Below, piece after piece: positions 1 through 8,737 of a stretch of 62,190 nt of DNA (positions within the stretch are counted from its first letter, which is position 1; each line of letters begins with the position of its first letter). A program made the position numbers and the translations under genes. The notes under the pieces are model-generated. The model ran no database searches and was not told where the DNA came from. It saw only the letters and a list, made by a program, of their open reading frames with translations. Source of the stretch: Pontibacter sp. Tf4 (GTDB lineage: Bacteria; Bacteroidota; Bacteroidia; Cytophagales; Hymenobacteraceae); assembly GCF_014212495.1 (NCBI RefSeq), contig NZ_JACKZC010000014.1, positions 1 to 62,190 on the forward strand, written 5' to 3'.

Positions 1-16
1 GCCCGTAGAAAAATAA

Positions 17-123
17 TGGTGGCTATGGCTCCGGTGAGCACCTCTTCCCATCCCGAACAGAGAAGTTAAGCCCGGACGCGCCGATGGTACTGGAGTCACA
101 TCCGGGAGAGTAGGTGGCCGCCA
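17..123 (+). rRNA. 5S ribosomal RNA
   Basis: The stretch carries the conserved 5S core CCGAACAGAGAAGTTAAGCC and ends in GAGAGTAGGTGGCCGCCA. The first seven bases (TGGTGGC) pair with the last seven (GCCGCCA, one G-U pair), which sets helix I and the approximate ends. About 107 nt is close to the usual Bacteroidota 5S length. No 16S or 23S is in the window, so they should lie just upstream as the 5' part of an rRNA operon. A strong terminator follows at once. Confidence 0.95.
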
Positions 124-133
124 ACCCTATCCC

Positions 134-166
134 AAAGCCCTGTCCCCTCCTTGGACAGGGCTTTTT
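134..166 (+). terminator. Rho-independent terminator after 5S rRNA
   Basis: A 12-bp perfect stem (AAAGCCCTGTCC with GGACAGGGCTTT) with a short loop is followed by a T-rich run on the plus strand, eleven bases after the 5S 3' end. It should end the rRNA operon. Confidence 0.9.
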
Positions 167-170
167 CCTT

Positions 171-546
171 TTAGGGTATAGGAGGGGGGTGTACGGTAGA
201 GGAAGTGGAAGGAGATGCACCATGTTGGCCTGGAAATAGATGAAACAGCGAGTTATGTTATACACTTTTTTATCAAAAGAAGTGCAGCGTTACCAAGGTG
301 AGCATCTCGATATAATGTAAGAAGTTAACTAATAACTTTAGTCTATATTAGAGTAAAAGCTGCACGCAGGTATATACTATAGTTTCTAAAACTAAACTTA
401 TACTCTATTCTCACCCATCTCTAAACTCTTCTTTGCGTAATCAAACTTGCTACTTGTGGATTTCTAAATAATAATCCTGAATTATAAAATGCGACAGTAG
501 TTTAGTGTGCAGGTGTATAGATTCCTAATCACATTCAAATCCATAA
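171..546. other. Spacer between rRNA operon and M16 gene
   Basis: AT-rich convergent spacer with no credible gene. It holds one copy of the iterated palindrome (ACTATAGTTT near 376-385). I see no tRNA or other structured RNA in it. Confidence 0.6.
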
Positions 547-580
547 AAAAAAGTACCTGAGGCCACTCAGGTACTTTTTT
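547..580 (-). terminator. Bidirectional terminator downstream of the M16 gene
   Basis: A 15-bp perfect inverted repeat (AAAAAAGTACCTGAG / CTCAGGTACTTTTTT) has a GCCA loop and A/T tracts on both sides. It lies 25 bp past the stop codon of the minus-strand M16 gene and should terminate that operon. Confidence 0.85.
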
Positions 581-604
581 GTTTATTAGCTTTCTTATTA
601 ATCT

Positions 605-1888
605 CTATTCTAATTTACCAGCAACTGCGGTCTTAAAATTATCTGTAACTAAGTATTGTCTCGCTAACGACTGTAGTTCCTCGGCTGTTACAGTTCTTAT
701 AGTTGTCAGGTAGTTAGCATAATGCTCAGCAGGCAGTTTGTAAAGTATGATGCGTTTATATTTATCTGCCTGTTCGAAAATCGTCGCAATGTTATTCAGG
801 AACTTACCGATCATGTAGCTTTTTATGGTTTCCAGTTCTGCAGTTGGTATCAATTCGTTATGTAATAACTCTACCTCTTTCCTTATCTCTTCCAGGGTCT
901 TTTGTGTAACCTGGTAATTAACATCAGTACCTATAAAAAATAAACTGTCCTGCTCTTTAGGTGAGATGGTAGAGTAAATGCCGTATGTATAGCCTTTTTC
1001 TTCCCGGATATTTTTCATAAGCCGGGAGCCGAAATAACCGCCCAGCACCTCATTCAGAACTATAAGTTTGTTGTAGTCCGGATGAGTAATATGCGGGAAA
1101 GTTAAACCGGTGCGAATGGAAGACTGCAGACTGTCTTTTATTTCATTTACAACTATAGTTTGCTCCCTGTTTTTGCCAGCTTCAACCTTTGTTGTTGTAC
1201 TCTTTGCTGATGGCATTTCAAGCGTGGAAAGCTCCCGGATAATGGTGCTTTCCAGTTCTTCTGTGATAGCGCCACACGCAAATATTTCTAAACCTTCGAG
1301 GTTATAGTTGCTTTGGTAAAAAGCTTCCAGATCCTTTTTAGTTAACGAATCAAGCTCTCCCTCATCGTAACCAAAAATGTACGGGTGGTCCTGACCGTAG
1401 ATCAGTTTTGTGAAAGAATGTGTGGCCAGGTAGCTTGTTTTCTGCCGCTGAATTTTCAGGTTCTGCTGATTTCTTTTTTTCAGCAGATTGAATTCCTCTT
1501 CCGGAAAAGTAGGGTGCTGTAACACATCCAGTACAACCGGCATAAGCTCTTCTACATATTTTGAGAGACAATACAGGGTGAACTCGCTTCGGTCGTAGCC
1601 TGGGTTGTTGTCGAAAGATGCTCCGTAGTAAGCTATAGTTTCGGCTATGTCTTTCGCGCTATAGTTTCGGGTACCTTCAAACATCATTTTAGCAGCAAGG
1701 TCTGATGTACCTTTTACTGTTTCGCAAACCTTACCGGCTTTAAAAACAAAATCCAGCCTGATAACAGGCTGGGTTTCGCTTTTGATAAGGTGCAGTTTTA
1801 CTCCGTTTGGTAAGTGGGTTACTTCCGCAACCTGAAGTGAAACAGCATCAATTTCTTTTATTTCTGGTGCTTTTGTTCTGTCAAGCAT
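605..1888 (-). CDS. M16-family zinc peptidase homologue, catalytically degenerate
   Basis: The 427-residue protein has the two-lobe M16 (pitrilysin / processing peptidase) fold. The C-terminal lobe keeps the conserved GYFGSRLMKNIREEKGYTYG segment near residues 285-310, which helps substrate binding in the family. The zinc motif HxxEH is gone: the equivalent of GLAHFLEHMLFKGT reads GTSDLAAKMMFEGT at residues 60-73, so both His and the Glu are replaced. In the family such proteins act as the non-catalytic partner of an active subunit (as MPP-alpha does). No active partner is adjacent; the upstream neighbour is porV, 15 bp away. No signal peptide is obvious. It is last in the minus-strand run and precedes a strong terminator. 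Confidence 0.85.
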   Translation of the reverse strand: MLDRTKAPEIKEIDAVSLQVAEVTHLPNGVKLHLIKSETQPVIRLDFVFKAGKVCETVKGTSDLAAKMMFEGTRNYSAKDIAETIAYYGASFDNNPGYDRSEFTLYCLSKYVEELMPVVLDVLQHPTFPEEEFNLLKKRNQQNLKIQRQKTSYLATHSFTKLIYGQDHPYIFGYDEGELDSLTKKDLEAFYQSNYNLEGLEIFACGAITEELESTIIRELSTLEMPSAKSTTTKVEAGKNREQTIVVNEIKDSLQSSIRTGLTFPHITHPDYNKLIVLNEVLGGYFGSRLMKNIREEKGYTYGIYSTISPKEQDSLFFIGTDVNYQVTQKTLEEIRKEVELLHNELIPTAELETIKSYMIGKFLNNIATIFEQADKYKRIILYKLPAEHYANYLTTIRTVTAEELQSLARQYLVTDNFKTAVAGKLE

Positions 1889-1903
1889 TATAGTTGTAAG
1901 TTC

Positions 1904-3022
1904 TTAATCCAGGTTCAGTGCTATACTAAAACGTATAGTTTCGGCTAAAGGATTAGTTTTTTCATTCGGGATCAGGTAAGCGGCATCCACACCAAATTTC
2001 TGGTAGCGTAAACCCAAACCTAAAGAGAAGAACTGGCGACCGCCTTTTTCCTCGTTCTCATAAAAATAACCAGCTCTTGCTGCAAAAAGGTTGTTGTACC
2101 AGTACTCTAATCCGGTGTTAAAGTTAACCTCCTTAAACTCCTCGCTTGCACCGCCTTCGGCATCACCGAAAGAGGAGAAGATACCGCTGACAACAGACTG
2201 ATCCGGGTCGGCAGATGGCGATGGCACAAGCAGCTTATTGGCATCCAACAAGAAAGTCAGGCTATTAAAGGCATCCAGGTTATATTTTACAGCTGTACCA
2301 ATTTTCAGGTTTGTAGGCAGAAAGCTTTTGGCTGTAGACTCTGAATAAGCAATTTTACCACCGATGTTAGAGATGTTTGCACCCAGACCCAGATTTATGT
2401 TCTGGTTCAGGTCGCGGTTATAGTACACGCCCACGTCTACCGATGCCGTGTTCCCAGGCTCTGCTTCCGTGTTGTTGGGGCTGCTCACATTCACGTCGCC
2501 GGCAAGGTTAGAGTGAATAAAGCGGGCAGCAATACCTAAGCTCAGGTACTCGCTCAGTGCCTGGCCGTAACCTACCGAAATAGCATACTCTTTCGGGTTG
2601 AAATCCTGGATCGGGTTCTTGTTCGCATCAATGAACTGGATCTCGCCCAGGTCAAAATACATCAGGGAAAGCGATATGGCAGAAGTTTCGTTTATCTTTT
2701 TGTAACCCGACAGGTAGTTCAGCGACATATCGTCGGTGATGTTACGCAGCCATGGGCTATAAGAGAAGCTAACGCTCAGGTCGTTTGGTACAAAGCCAAG
2801 CTTGGCCGGGTTCCAGAACGGAGAGTTGGCATCTGCAGACAAGGCTACACCAGCTTCGCCGAGTGCTGCCGAGCGGGCATCAGGAGCTACCAGCAACACA
2901 GGTACTGCGGTGGTTAAAACCTGCCCTTCCTGGCCAATAGTGGTTTGGGCGTAAGCAGCAGGGGCCGCAATGAAGGCAAATGCAAATGTTGCAACCTTTA
3001 ATAGTATACTTTTTCTGTACAT
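1904..3022 (-). CDS. porV: T9SS outer-membrane shuttle protein PorV (LptO)
   Basis: The 372-residue protein begins with a Sec signal peptide (hydrophobic FAFAFIAAPAAYAQ, cleavage after about residue 25). A FadL-like 14-strand barrel follows, starting with the family segment GEAGVALSADANSPFWNPAK. PorV binds the C-terminal sorting domain of T9SS cargo leaving the SprA translocon and passes it to PorU for cleavage and attachment at the cell surface. It lies directly downstream of porU with a 49-bp gap that contains a promoter-like box, so it may be made both from the porU transcript and from its own. The porU-porV order is common in Bacteroidota. Confidence 0.93.
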   Translation of the reverse strand: MYRKSILLKVATFAFAFIAAPAAYAQTTIGQEGQVLTTAVPVLLVAPDARSAALGEAGVALSADANSPFWNPAKLGFVPNDLSVSFSYSPWLRNITDDMSLNYLSGYKKINETSAISLSLMYFDLGEIQFIDANKNPIQDFNPKEYAISVGYGQALSEYLSLGIAARFIHSNLAGDVNVSSPNNTEAEPGNTASVDVGVYYNRDLNQNINLGLGANISNIGGKIAYSESTAKSFLPTNLKIGTAVKYNLDAFNSLTFLLDANKLLVPSPSADPDQSVVSGIFSSFGDAEGGASEEFKEVNFNTGLEYWYNNLFAARAGYFYENEEKGGRQFFSLGLGLRYQKFGVDAAYLIPNEKTNPLAETIRFSIALNLD

Positions 3023-3044
3023 AGTAGGGTATTGATAACTATAT

Positions 3045-3052
3045 CAAATATA
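3045..3052 (-). promoter_or_regulatory. Candidate -7 box for porV
   Basis: On the minus strand the bases read TATATTTG, a full match to the Bacteroidota TAnnTTTG element, 22 bp before the porV start and inside the porU-porV gap. I see no convincing -33 box, so this is tentative. Confidence 0.35.
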
Positions 3053-3071
3053 GGGATATTACAGTATTCTT

Positions 3072-6000
3072 CTAATTTAATATGACAAGTTTTTCAAATT
3101 TTGATACACTCGCACCGTCCTGCCGTGAGCGTACCGAGACTCTATAGACATAAACGCCGCGTGCCAGCAAATCATTATATTCATCGCGCCCATTCCAGGA
3201 AAGAGCTGCTATGTGTGCTGGTGCAGCATATTGTATGGTCTCTAATGTTTTAATCAGTTTTCCGGATATTGTGTAAATCTGTATCTGTACTTCCAGGTCT
3301 TCGCCGGCCCGGTTATGGTCAAAATGAAAAGTCGTATTCGTCGAAAACGGGTTCGGATAGTTAAGCACATGCTCTAACGAGAATTCCCCGTCATTAGATA
3401 CAAAAAACTCTATGTATTCTTCCGCCGAATTGTTGTATGTGTCCCAGGCTTTAAAACGAAGCGAATGCGGGCCCGGCGCCAGGTCCTTTAACGGATAACT
3501 GATGCGGCCGCGCTGATAACCGTCTTTTTCCGAAGTATAATACTCGTTAAGCAGAATAGGGTTTTCCTCATCCCCGTCTAAAACAGCAATCAGCTCGTGC
3601 CCGATACCCAGGCCGGCGGTGTTAATGCCATTCTCATCAAAAAGTTTTATCAGCAATAGGGGATTAGTGCCGGTATTGCCACCAAACACAAACGATTCGT
3701 CTTCTAAAAAAAGCGCTATAGTTGGTGGCGTGTTATCAGTGCCTGCATTCCGGGCGGTGCCGCCTATAGTTACTGTGGTGTTAGAGCCCATGGCATCCTG
3801 TGTGGCATTGCTGGCATACAGCGTTATTTTACCCGGCCCAAACTGGTAGGCAATATCTTTTGGTACCACAAAGTTTACTGTAAACAAGCCGTTTGCTATA
3901 GTTGCGGCGCCTTCGTAGAGTACATTTTTACGCTGTTTAATGGGCACCTGCGGCGCGCGCTCGTCGCCATAGGTTTGCTGGGTAGTAGGCTTCTCGAACA
4001 CGGTAATGCGGAGCGTGCCACTATAGGTGGTAGCCACCGTGCCGTTGGCTGTTGTGATTTTACCTTTTATAGTTACTTTGCTCAGCGCGCTCAGCGTATC
4101 GGCACCCACAGCCCGGTCGTTTATATGGGTGATCTGGGCTTTTAATTCGGGAGCCGCAAACTGCAGGCCCGGGTCTGTGAGTAATGTGAAATTACGGTTA
4201 TACACGCCGCGCGAGCCGCTTACATTATCAGTGATGCTGTTATTTTTGGTTTGCAGCACAAGGTCGCCTAAACGGGGAGCGGTGCCGGGGGCAGGTGTAA
4301 AAGCACTTTTAAAGAAATTACGGTTAAGCACACGGTTACCACTGGAGTACACAGGCCTTGTTGTAGTTATCAGCCCGACTGCCGCGCCCTGCGGGTGAAT
4401 CAAAGCAATCTCGGCACCGGATACACGGGCGGGGTCGTCGTAACGGCCAAACTCGCAGGTGGCGGTAAGCATAAAAGTCAGCTTGTCGGCGTTTTGCCAC
4501 GATGTTACCTGCGGCAGTGTCAGTATCTGTTCGGCGGCCCAGCTTACTTCGTTTCCATGGCCGGTATAGTTTACAAGCAGGGTTCCCTGCTCTACGGCTG
4601 CGGTTAAATCTTTGCTGAGCTGCGGTACACGCTGCCCGTTCGCAACAGCATCCTGGCGGTAAAGGTCTATGTATAGTTTATTGGCAGTGTAGTCAGGCGC
4701 TTCCTGTTCCAGAAATTCAGCCAGGGCTTCAGCATCTTCCTGGTGCTCGTTAAAATCCCCGTCATCTGATACCAGTGTTACCTGCGTGCGCCACTTGCCC
4801 AGGTGACTGTTGCTCTCATAGGCCACGATCTTATTCACCATGGTAGCAGCTTCCTGTGCATTTTTAGCCGGCAGCCTGCCAATCCCGATGTCCAGTAACT
4901 GGTCGCCTGCATTTTCTTCTGCCCATTCGCCTTCCTCAGGGTCCAGGAAACCATAATAATCTTCGGAAGAATAGCTGGCAATAGGGTGCAGCGACTGGCG
5001 CGACTCGTAAGTTGGTACCAGGTTCGTGTTGTTGGTCAGCCGGTCTTTGTAGTCGTAGGAAGCATCGCCAAACAGGAGCAGGTACATGATCTGGCCGGCC
5101 GGTTTGCTGCTGCGGTTATACAGCATCCGCATAAAATTACGGATGGCCGTTACGTCCTGCCTGCCCGACGAGAACTCGTTATACACCTGCGTTGTGGTGA
5201 CAACTATACTTTTCAGGTTGCTTTTGGTGTTGCGGTGTGCGGCCAGCCGGTTTGCTTCCTGCAGCAGCGACGGGTGCGTAACAATAACGTGATCGATACC
5301 TCCGTCCAGGTTCAGGCTATGCAGGTTCTGGTTTGCCACGTTGCCTTTCACAATTGGTTTCAGACTGATGCTGCTCTCATTAAAAACGATGAACTCGCGA
5401 AGCACCTCTGATGGCGCTGAGAATTGCAGGTTGCCACTATAGTTGGTCTGCTGTTGCAGCGGCCGCAGCGGGTCAGTTATATCCCATACAGAGGCTGTGG
5501 CAGGCGCATCGGCAATGCTATAGTTAGTTACAGGGTTGTTTGTACTGGCTGTAGCGCGGAAAGCCGTCTGGTCGTTGTATAGTTTGAGCTGGCGCAGGTA
5601 GTTTAGCTCCAGGTAGTTCAGGTTGCCGGTGGCCGATGCATCAGCTAACAGGTTAAATGTGATGTTGATTCTGGCTTCAGTGGCATTGGCTAGCAAGGGC
5701 AGGTTAAAGGTCTGGGAGCCATATACGCCTTCTGGGTGATAGTTGTAAGTGCCGCGCCCGGCTATAGCTATAGTTCCTAAGGTGTTGTTGCCATGCTTAA
5801 AGGTAAAGGAGCTGCCCGAAGACGAATTTCCCATGACAGCGGCTGTCAGTTTTGGTGTACTGCCCGCTACTATGCCTGAAACCGGCAGTGTGATCTCGCG
5901 CGAGTTAGTGAAAGTGCTGAATTCTTCGCCATACCATTCCCGGCCCGAGTGCACTGCGTTCATCAGATCCCGCTCGTGGAAAATGTGCTCGTTAAAAGCC

Positions 6001-6947
6001 GTTATAGTTTGCGATGCCCCACCAGCCTGCGCCCGGCTCTGTACCCGCATCCCCGAACTATAGCCAACCCGCAAAAAGTAAAAAGCAGTATCAGAGTAAA
6101 CGTTATAGGTATGTTCAAACCGGTCCTGCTGCGGATTGTAGTGCCAGGTGTGCGGCCCCTGCCCATAAAATAGGATATAGTCGTCGTCGTTGAACTGGCC
6201 GTCCTGCTCGCCCTTTACCAGAATGGCATTTTCCTGCAGGTCATCAATAACAGGTGCATTGTTTGGTTGCGGAAGCATTTCGCCGCCATTCCCGAAGAGC
6301 TGTATCTTTCTCGGATCTAACCCAGTGGTATTAACTCCAAGCGCCTGCAGCGTTGCCTTATCAATTTTATGAATGCCCGATTGCGTTACGGCCAGTTTGT
6401 ACCACTCGCCGGAGCTGAGCACCGAATTGGTAGCAAAGTTATCGTTAGCAGCGGCAACGCGGGCTATAGTTTGGGTGGCTATAGTTCCGGAACTATAACT
6501 ATAGCTGAAGCGGGTAAGCTTTTCGAGCTGGTTGGTTTGCAGATTACGGCGGATGGGCAGGATGGAAACTATAGTTACTGGTTGTTTATTCTGCCGGGCA
6601 TTGGTATATGCAACTATAGGTTCGGCACTGAAATTAATGCCTTTGAACTGTTCCTGCTCTTTGCCTATGAAAGGTGCAAATACAGCTTCTGTTACCTTAA
6701 AACTGCTGATGTGCGTGTTCGGGATGGAAAGGCGGTAGTAGGGCAGGCGCGCCAGTAAATCTATAGTTGCGCCTTTAAAAGAGGGAATCTTAGCCGCATG
6801 GCCGGTTACCGGGAAAACATCTTCCTGTACATCCCAGGTCAATGTTATTGGCTCCGGTGCCTTTTGCTGACCCATACCTGTGCCTGCCATCAGGCTTAAA
6901 AAAAGCAGCATGCATACCCGGAAATGTAAACGTGACGGCATAGGCAA
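3072..6947 (-). CDS. porU: T9SS sortase PorU, gingipain (C25) family
   Basis: The 1291-residue protein has an N-terminal signal sequence (CMLLFLSLMAGTGMG), a long beta-rich N-terminal region and a central peptidase C25 domain. The catalytic His sits in NYTGHGNE (about residue 795) and the catalytic Cys in LTATCEFGRYDDP (about residue 830); both are present. The last 100 residues are a type A T9SS sorting domain (YPNPFSTNTTFHFDH ... GVYVYRVSV ... KLVILN). In the known system PorU removes the sorting domain of cargo and attaches cargo to A-LPS while keeping its own domain. It is followed by porV. Many internal copies of the AACTATA motif are read as Asn-Tyr or Thr-Ile. About 100 bp separates it from purS upstream. 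Confidence 0.95.
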   Translation of the reverse strand: MPMPSRLHFRVCMLLFLSLMAGTGMGQQKAPEPITLTWDVQEDVFPVTGHAAKIPSFKGATIDLLARLPYYRLSIPNTHISSFKVTEAVFAPFIGKEQEQFKGINFSAEPIVAYTNARQNKQPVTIVSILPIRRNLQTNQLEKLTRFSYSYSSGTIATQTIARVAAANDNFATNSVLSSGEWYKLAVTQSGIHKIDKATLQALGVNTTGLDPRKIQLFGNGGEMLPQPNNAPVIDDLQENAILVKGEQDGQFNDDDYILFYGQGPHTWHYNPQQDRFEHTYNVYSDTAFYFLRVGYSSGMRVQSRAQAGGASQTITAFNEHIFHERDLMNAVHSGREWYGEEFSTFTNSREITLPVSGIVAGSTPKLTAAVMGNSSSGSSFTFKHGNNTLGTIAIAGRGTYNYHPEGVYGSQTFNLPLLANATEARINITFNLLADASATGNLNYLELNYLRQLKLYNDQTAFRATASTNNPVTNYSIADAPATASVWDITDPLRPLQQQTNYSGNLQFSAPSEVLREFIVFNESSISLKPIVKGNVANQNLHSLNLDGGIDHVIVTHPSLLQEANRLAAHRNTKSNLKSIVVTTTQVYNEFSSGRQDVTAIRNFMRMLYNRSSKPAGQIMYLLLFGDASYDYKDRLTNNTNLVPTYESRQSLHPIASYSSEDYYGFLDPEEGEWAEENAGDQLLDIGIGRLPAKNAQEAATMVNKIVAYESNSHLGKWRTQVTLVSDDGDFNEHQEDAEALAEFLEQEAPDYTANKLYIDLYRQDAVANGQRVPQLSKDLTAAVEQGTLLVNYTGHGNEVSWAAEQILTLPQVTSWQNADKLTFMLTATCEFGRYDDPARVSGAEIALIHPQGAAVGLITTTRPVYSSGNRVLNRNFFKSAFTPAPGTAPRLGDLVLQTKNNSITDNVSGSRGVYNRNFTLLTDPGLQFAAPELKAQITHINDRAVGADTLSALSKVTIKGKITTANGTVATTYSGTLRITVFEKPTTQQTYGDERAPQVPIKQRKNVLYEGAATIANGLFTVNFVVPKDIAYQFGPGKITLYASNATQDAMGSNTTVTIGGTARNAGTDNTPPTIALFLEDESFVFGGNTGTNPLLLIKLFDENGINTAGLGIGHELIAVLDGDEENPILLNEYYTSEKDGYQRGRISYPLKDLAPGPHSLRFKAWDTYNNSAEEYIEFFVSNDGEFSLEHVLNYPNPFSTNTTFHFDHNRAGEDLEVQIQIYTISGKLIKTLETIQYAAPAHIAALSWNGRDEYNDLLARGVYVYRVSVRSRQDGASVSKFEKLVILN

Positions 6948-7045
6948 CGCACAGAACTTATTAAGCAGATAATGCCCACCTGTACCAGGAAGGCATCATC
7001 TGTTAAGATAACATAAAAACAGGCAGCTTATTGTGCCCCAGTAAT

Positions 7046-7297
7046 TTATACTTGCTTCAGGTCGTACTCATACGACTCCATGATCAGGTTAGCCAGCAGT
7101 TTGCTGCAGGCTTTGTCCACTTTCTCACGGGCTATCGTTTCGTTTTCGGCTTCCAGGTTCAGGGTAATGCGCTTGCCAACACGCACATCTTCTACCTGGT
7201 CCAGGCCAAGGTGCTCCAGGCCAAGCAATACGGCTTTACCTTGTGGGTCTAACAACTCTGGGCGTGGCATTACATTTATTTCGGCAACGAATTTCAT
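7046..7297 (-). CDS. purS: Phosphoribosylformylglycinamidine synthase subunit PurS
   Basis: The 83-residue protein matches the small PurS subunit in full length (MKFVAEINVMPRPELLDPQG, then GKRITLNLEAEN). PurS dimers bridge PurQ (glutaminase) and PurL (synthetase) in the three-subunit FGAM synthase of de novo purine synthesis, passing ammonia between active sites. The start is two bases after the pssA stop, so the two are co-transcribed and probably coupled. purQ is in the same window, about 9.3 kb away and unlinked; purL is not present. Confidence 0.93.
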   Translation of the reverse strand: MKFVAEINVMPRPELLDPQGKAVLLGLEHLGLDQVEDVRVGKRITLNLEAENETIAREKVDKACSKLLANLIMESYEYDLKQV

Positions 7298-7299
7298 GG

Positions 7300-7998
7300 T
7301 TACGCGGTTTGTTTTTTGAAAATGGATAACACTATGTATAGCACTATGATAAGTGGTATAGCTGCGAAGTTAAGAAGAGCCAGTAACATAACCGAAAGAC
7401 CCACGAAAATAAAGCGTACAGAATTATCGGCCCAGGTCAGGTTTTTGAACTTAAGTGCAAACAACGGCAGTTCGGCCACCAGCAAAAACGAAAGGATAAG
7501 TGTAGTAGCCAGCAGCACCAGTTTGTTCAGGATAACGGCAAAAGCCATCAGCTCTCCACTGGCCAGTATAAGCGGCAACGAAGCCACAAAAATAGCGCAG
7601 GCCGGCGTAGGCAACCCTATAAACGAGGTAGTCTGGCGGGTATCGATGTTAAATTTAGCCAGGCGCAGCGCCGAGAAAACCGTGATGATGAAACCGGCAA
7701 ACGGAACTATAGTTTCGGGTAAGAATGAAACATCTTCCGCCCGTTTTAGCAGCATGAACATCATTGCGCCCGGCACCACACCAAACGAGATCACGTCGGC
7801 CAGCGAATCCAGCTGTTTGCCAATTTCTGAGTAAGCACCCAGCACGCGGGCCACCATACCGTCTAAAAAATCGAACACAGCAGCCAGGCCAACCAGGTAG
7901 GAGGCATACACCAGCTGGTTCTGGAAAATAAAGTACAGCGCCACGCAACCCGAGAACAGGTTGAGGCAGGTGATAAAATTAGGGATGTGTTTATTCAT
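7300..7998 (-). CDS. pssA: CDP-diacylglycerol--serine O-phosphatidyltransferase
   Basis: This integral membrane enzyme of 232 residues transfers phosphatidate from CDP-diacylglycerol to serine, the first step towards phosphatidylethanolamine. The full CDP-alcohol phosphotransferase signature is present: DFLDGMVAR, eight residues, G, three residues, D, three residues, D (about residues 43-65). About six to seven hydrophobic helices follow, ending in FAAIPLIIVLYIVLSIF. I chose the internal Met (MNKHIPNFITCLN) because it begins the conserved N-terminus; an in-frame Met seven codons upstream is possible. A perfect AACTATAGTT copy sits a few bases before the chosen start. It runs into purS with a two-base gap. 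Confidence 0.92.
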   Translation of the reverse strand: MNKHIPNFITCLNLFSGCVALYFIFQNQLVYASYLVGLAAVFDFLDGMVARVLGAYSEIGKQLDSLADVISFGVVPGAMMFMLLKRAEDVSFLPETIVPFAGFIITVFSALRLAKFNIDTRQTTSFIGLPTPACAIFVASLPLILASGELMAFAVILNKLVLLATTLILSFLLVAELPLFALKFKNLTWADNSVRFIFVGLSVMLLALLNFAAIPLIIVLYIVLSIFKKQTA

Positions 7999-8024
7999 GA
8001 AAACTATAGTTCGCAGCAAAGGTG

Positions 8025-8660
8025 TTACTGCAAAAATGGGTTATACTTTTTCTCGTGGCCGATGGTGGTTTCGGGGCCATGGCCCGGGTAAACGGTAACC
8101 TCATCCGGCAAGGTGAAAAGCCTGGTTCTGATGCTGTTTAAAAGTGTTTCGTGATCACCGCCCGGCAGGTCGGTTCGGCCAATGCTTTCCTGGAACAGTA
8201 CATCGCCGGCAATCAGGGTTTTATCTGCTTTGTTGTAGAACACCACATGCCCCGGCGCATGGCCCGGCGCAAAAATGATATCCAGCGTTGTGTTGCCGAA
8301 TGTTACCTGCTCGCCTTCTTTTAAGTAAGATGCCGGTAGTTGTTCTTCGTAATTGGTGATGCCGTAAACCGGGGCATAAACTGGTATGGCGCGCAGCGTT
8401 TCCAGGTCTTTTTCGTGTATTTCCAGTCCCACGTTATAGGTATCGGCTACAAACTTGTTACCCAGCACATGGTCTATGTGGCAATGGGTGTTCAGCAGGC
8501 GTACTACCTTCAGGTTATTGGCAGTAATGTACTGTTGCAGTTGCGCTTGTTCGCTTTTGTCGGAGCAGCCTGGGTCTACTATTACGCACTCGTTGGTTTC
8601 GTCGTGCAGCAGGTAAGTGTTCTCGGCAAAAGGGTTGAACGTAAAACGTGTTATTTTCAT
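8025..8660 (-). CDS. MBL-fold metallo-hydrolase (glyoxalase II-like)
   Basis: The 211-residue protein has the zinc-binding motif THCHIDHVLGN (HxHxDH, about residues 59-64), the later ligands in APGHAPGHVVFYN and IAGDVLFQESIGRTDLPGG, and a final YPGHGPETTIGHEK. This is the compact Bacteroidota form of the hydroxyacylglutathione hydrolase-like family (COG0491). The metal site looks complete, so it should be active, but the substrate cannot be read from the sequence. It heads the minus-strand run that continues into pssA, with a 26-bp gap to the chosen pssA start, and is divergent from the FAD oxidoreductase. Confidence 0.88.
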   Translation of the reverse strand: MKITRFTFNPFAENTYLLHDETNECVIVDPGCSDKSEQAQLQQYITANNLKVVRLLNTHCHIDHVLGNKFVADTYNVGLEIHEKDLETLRAIPVYAPVYGITNYEEQLPASYLKEGEQVTFGNTTLDIIFAPGHAPGHVVFYNKADKTLIAGDVLFQESIGRTDLPGGDHETLLNSIRTRLFTLPDEVTVYPGHGPETTIGHEKKYNPFLQ

Positions 8661-8737
8661 AGTATAAAGGTGGCCGAAGCCTGTAAAATCGGGTTCTAAG
8701 TTACAAATTAAACGGCTACATCTCGTAACTTGCCCGC

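Noticed and set aside
23..265. 80-residue minus-strand frame over the 5S gene
   Set aside because: It overlaps the 5S rRNA and its terminator antisense; the peptide has no protein-like features.
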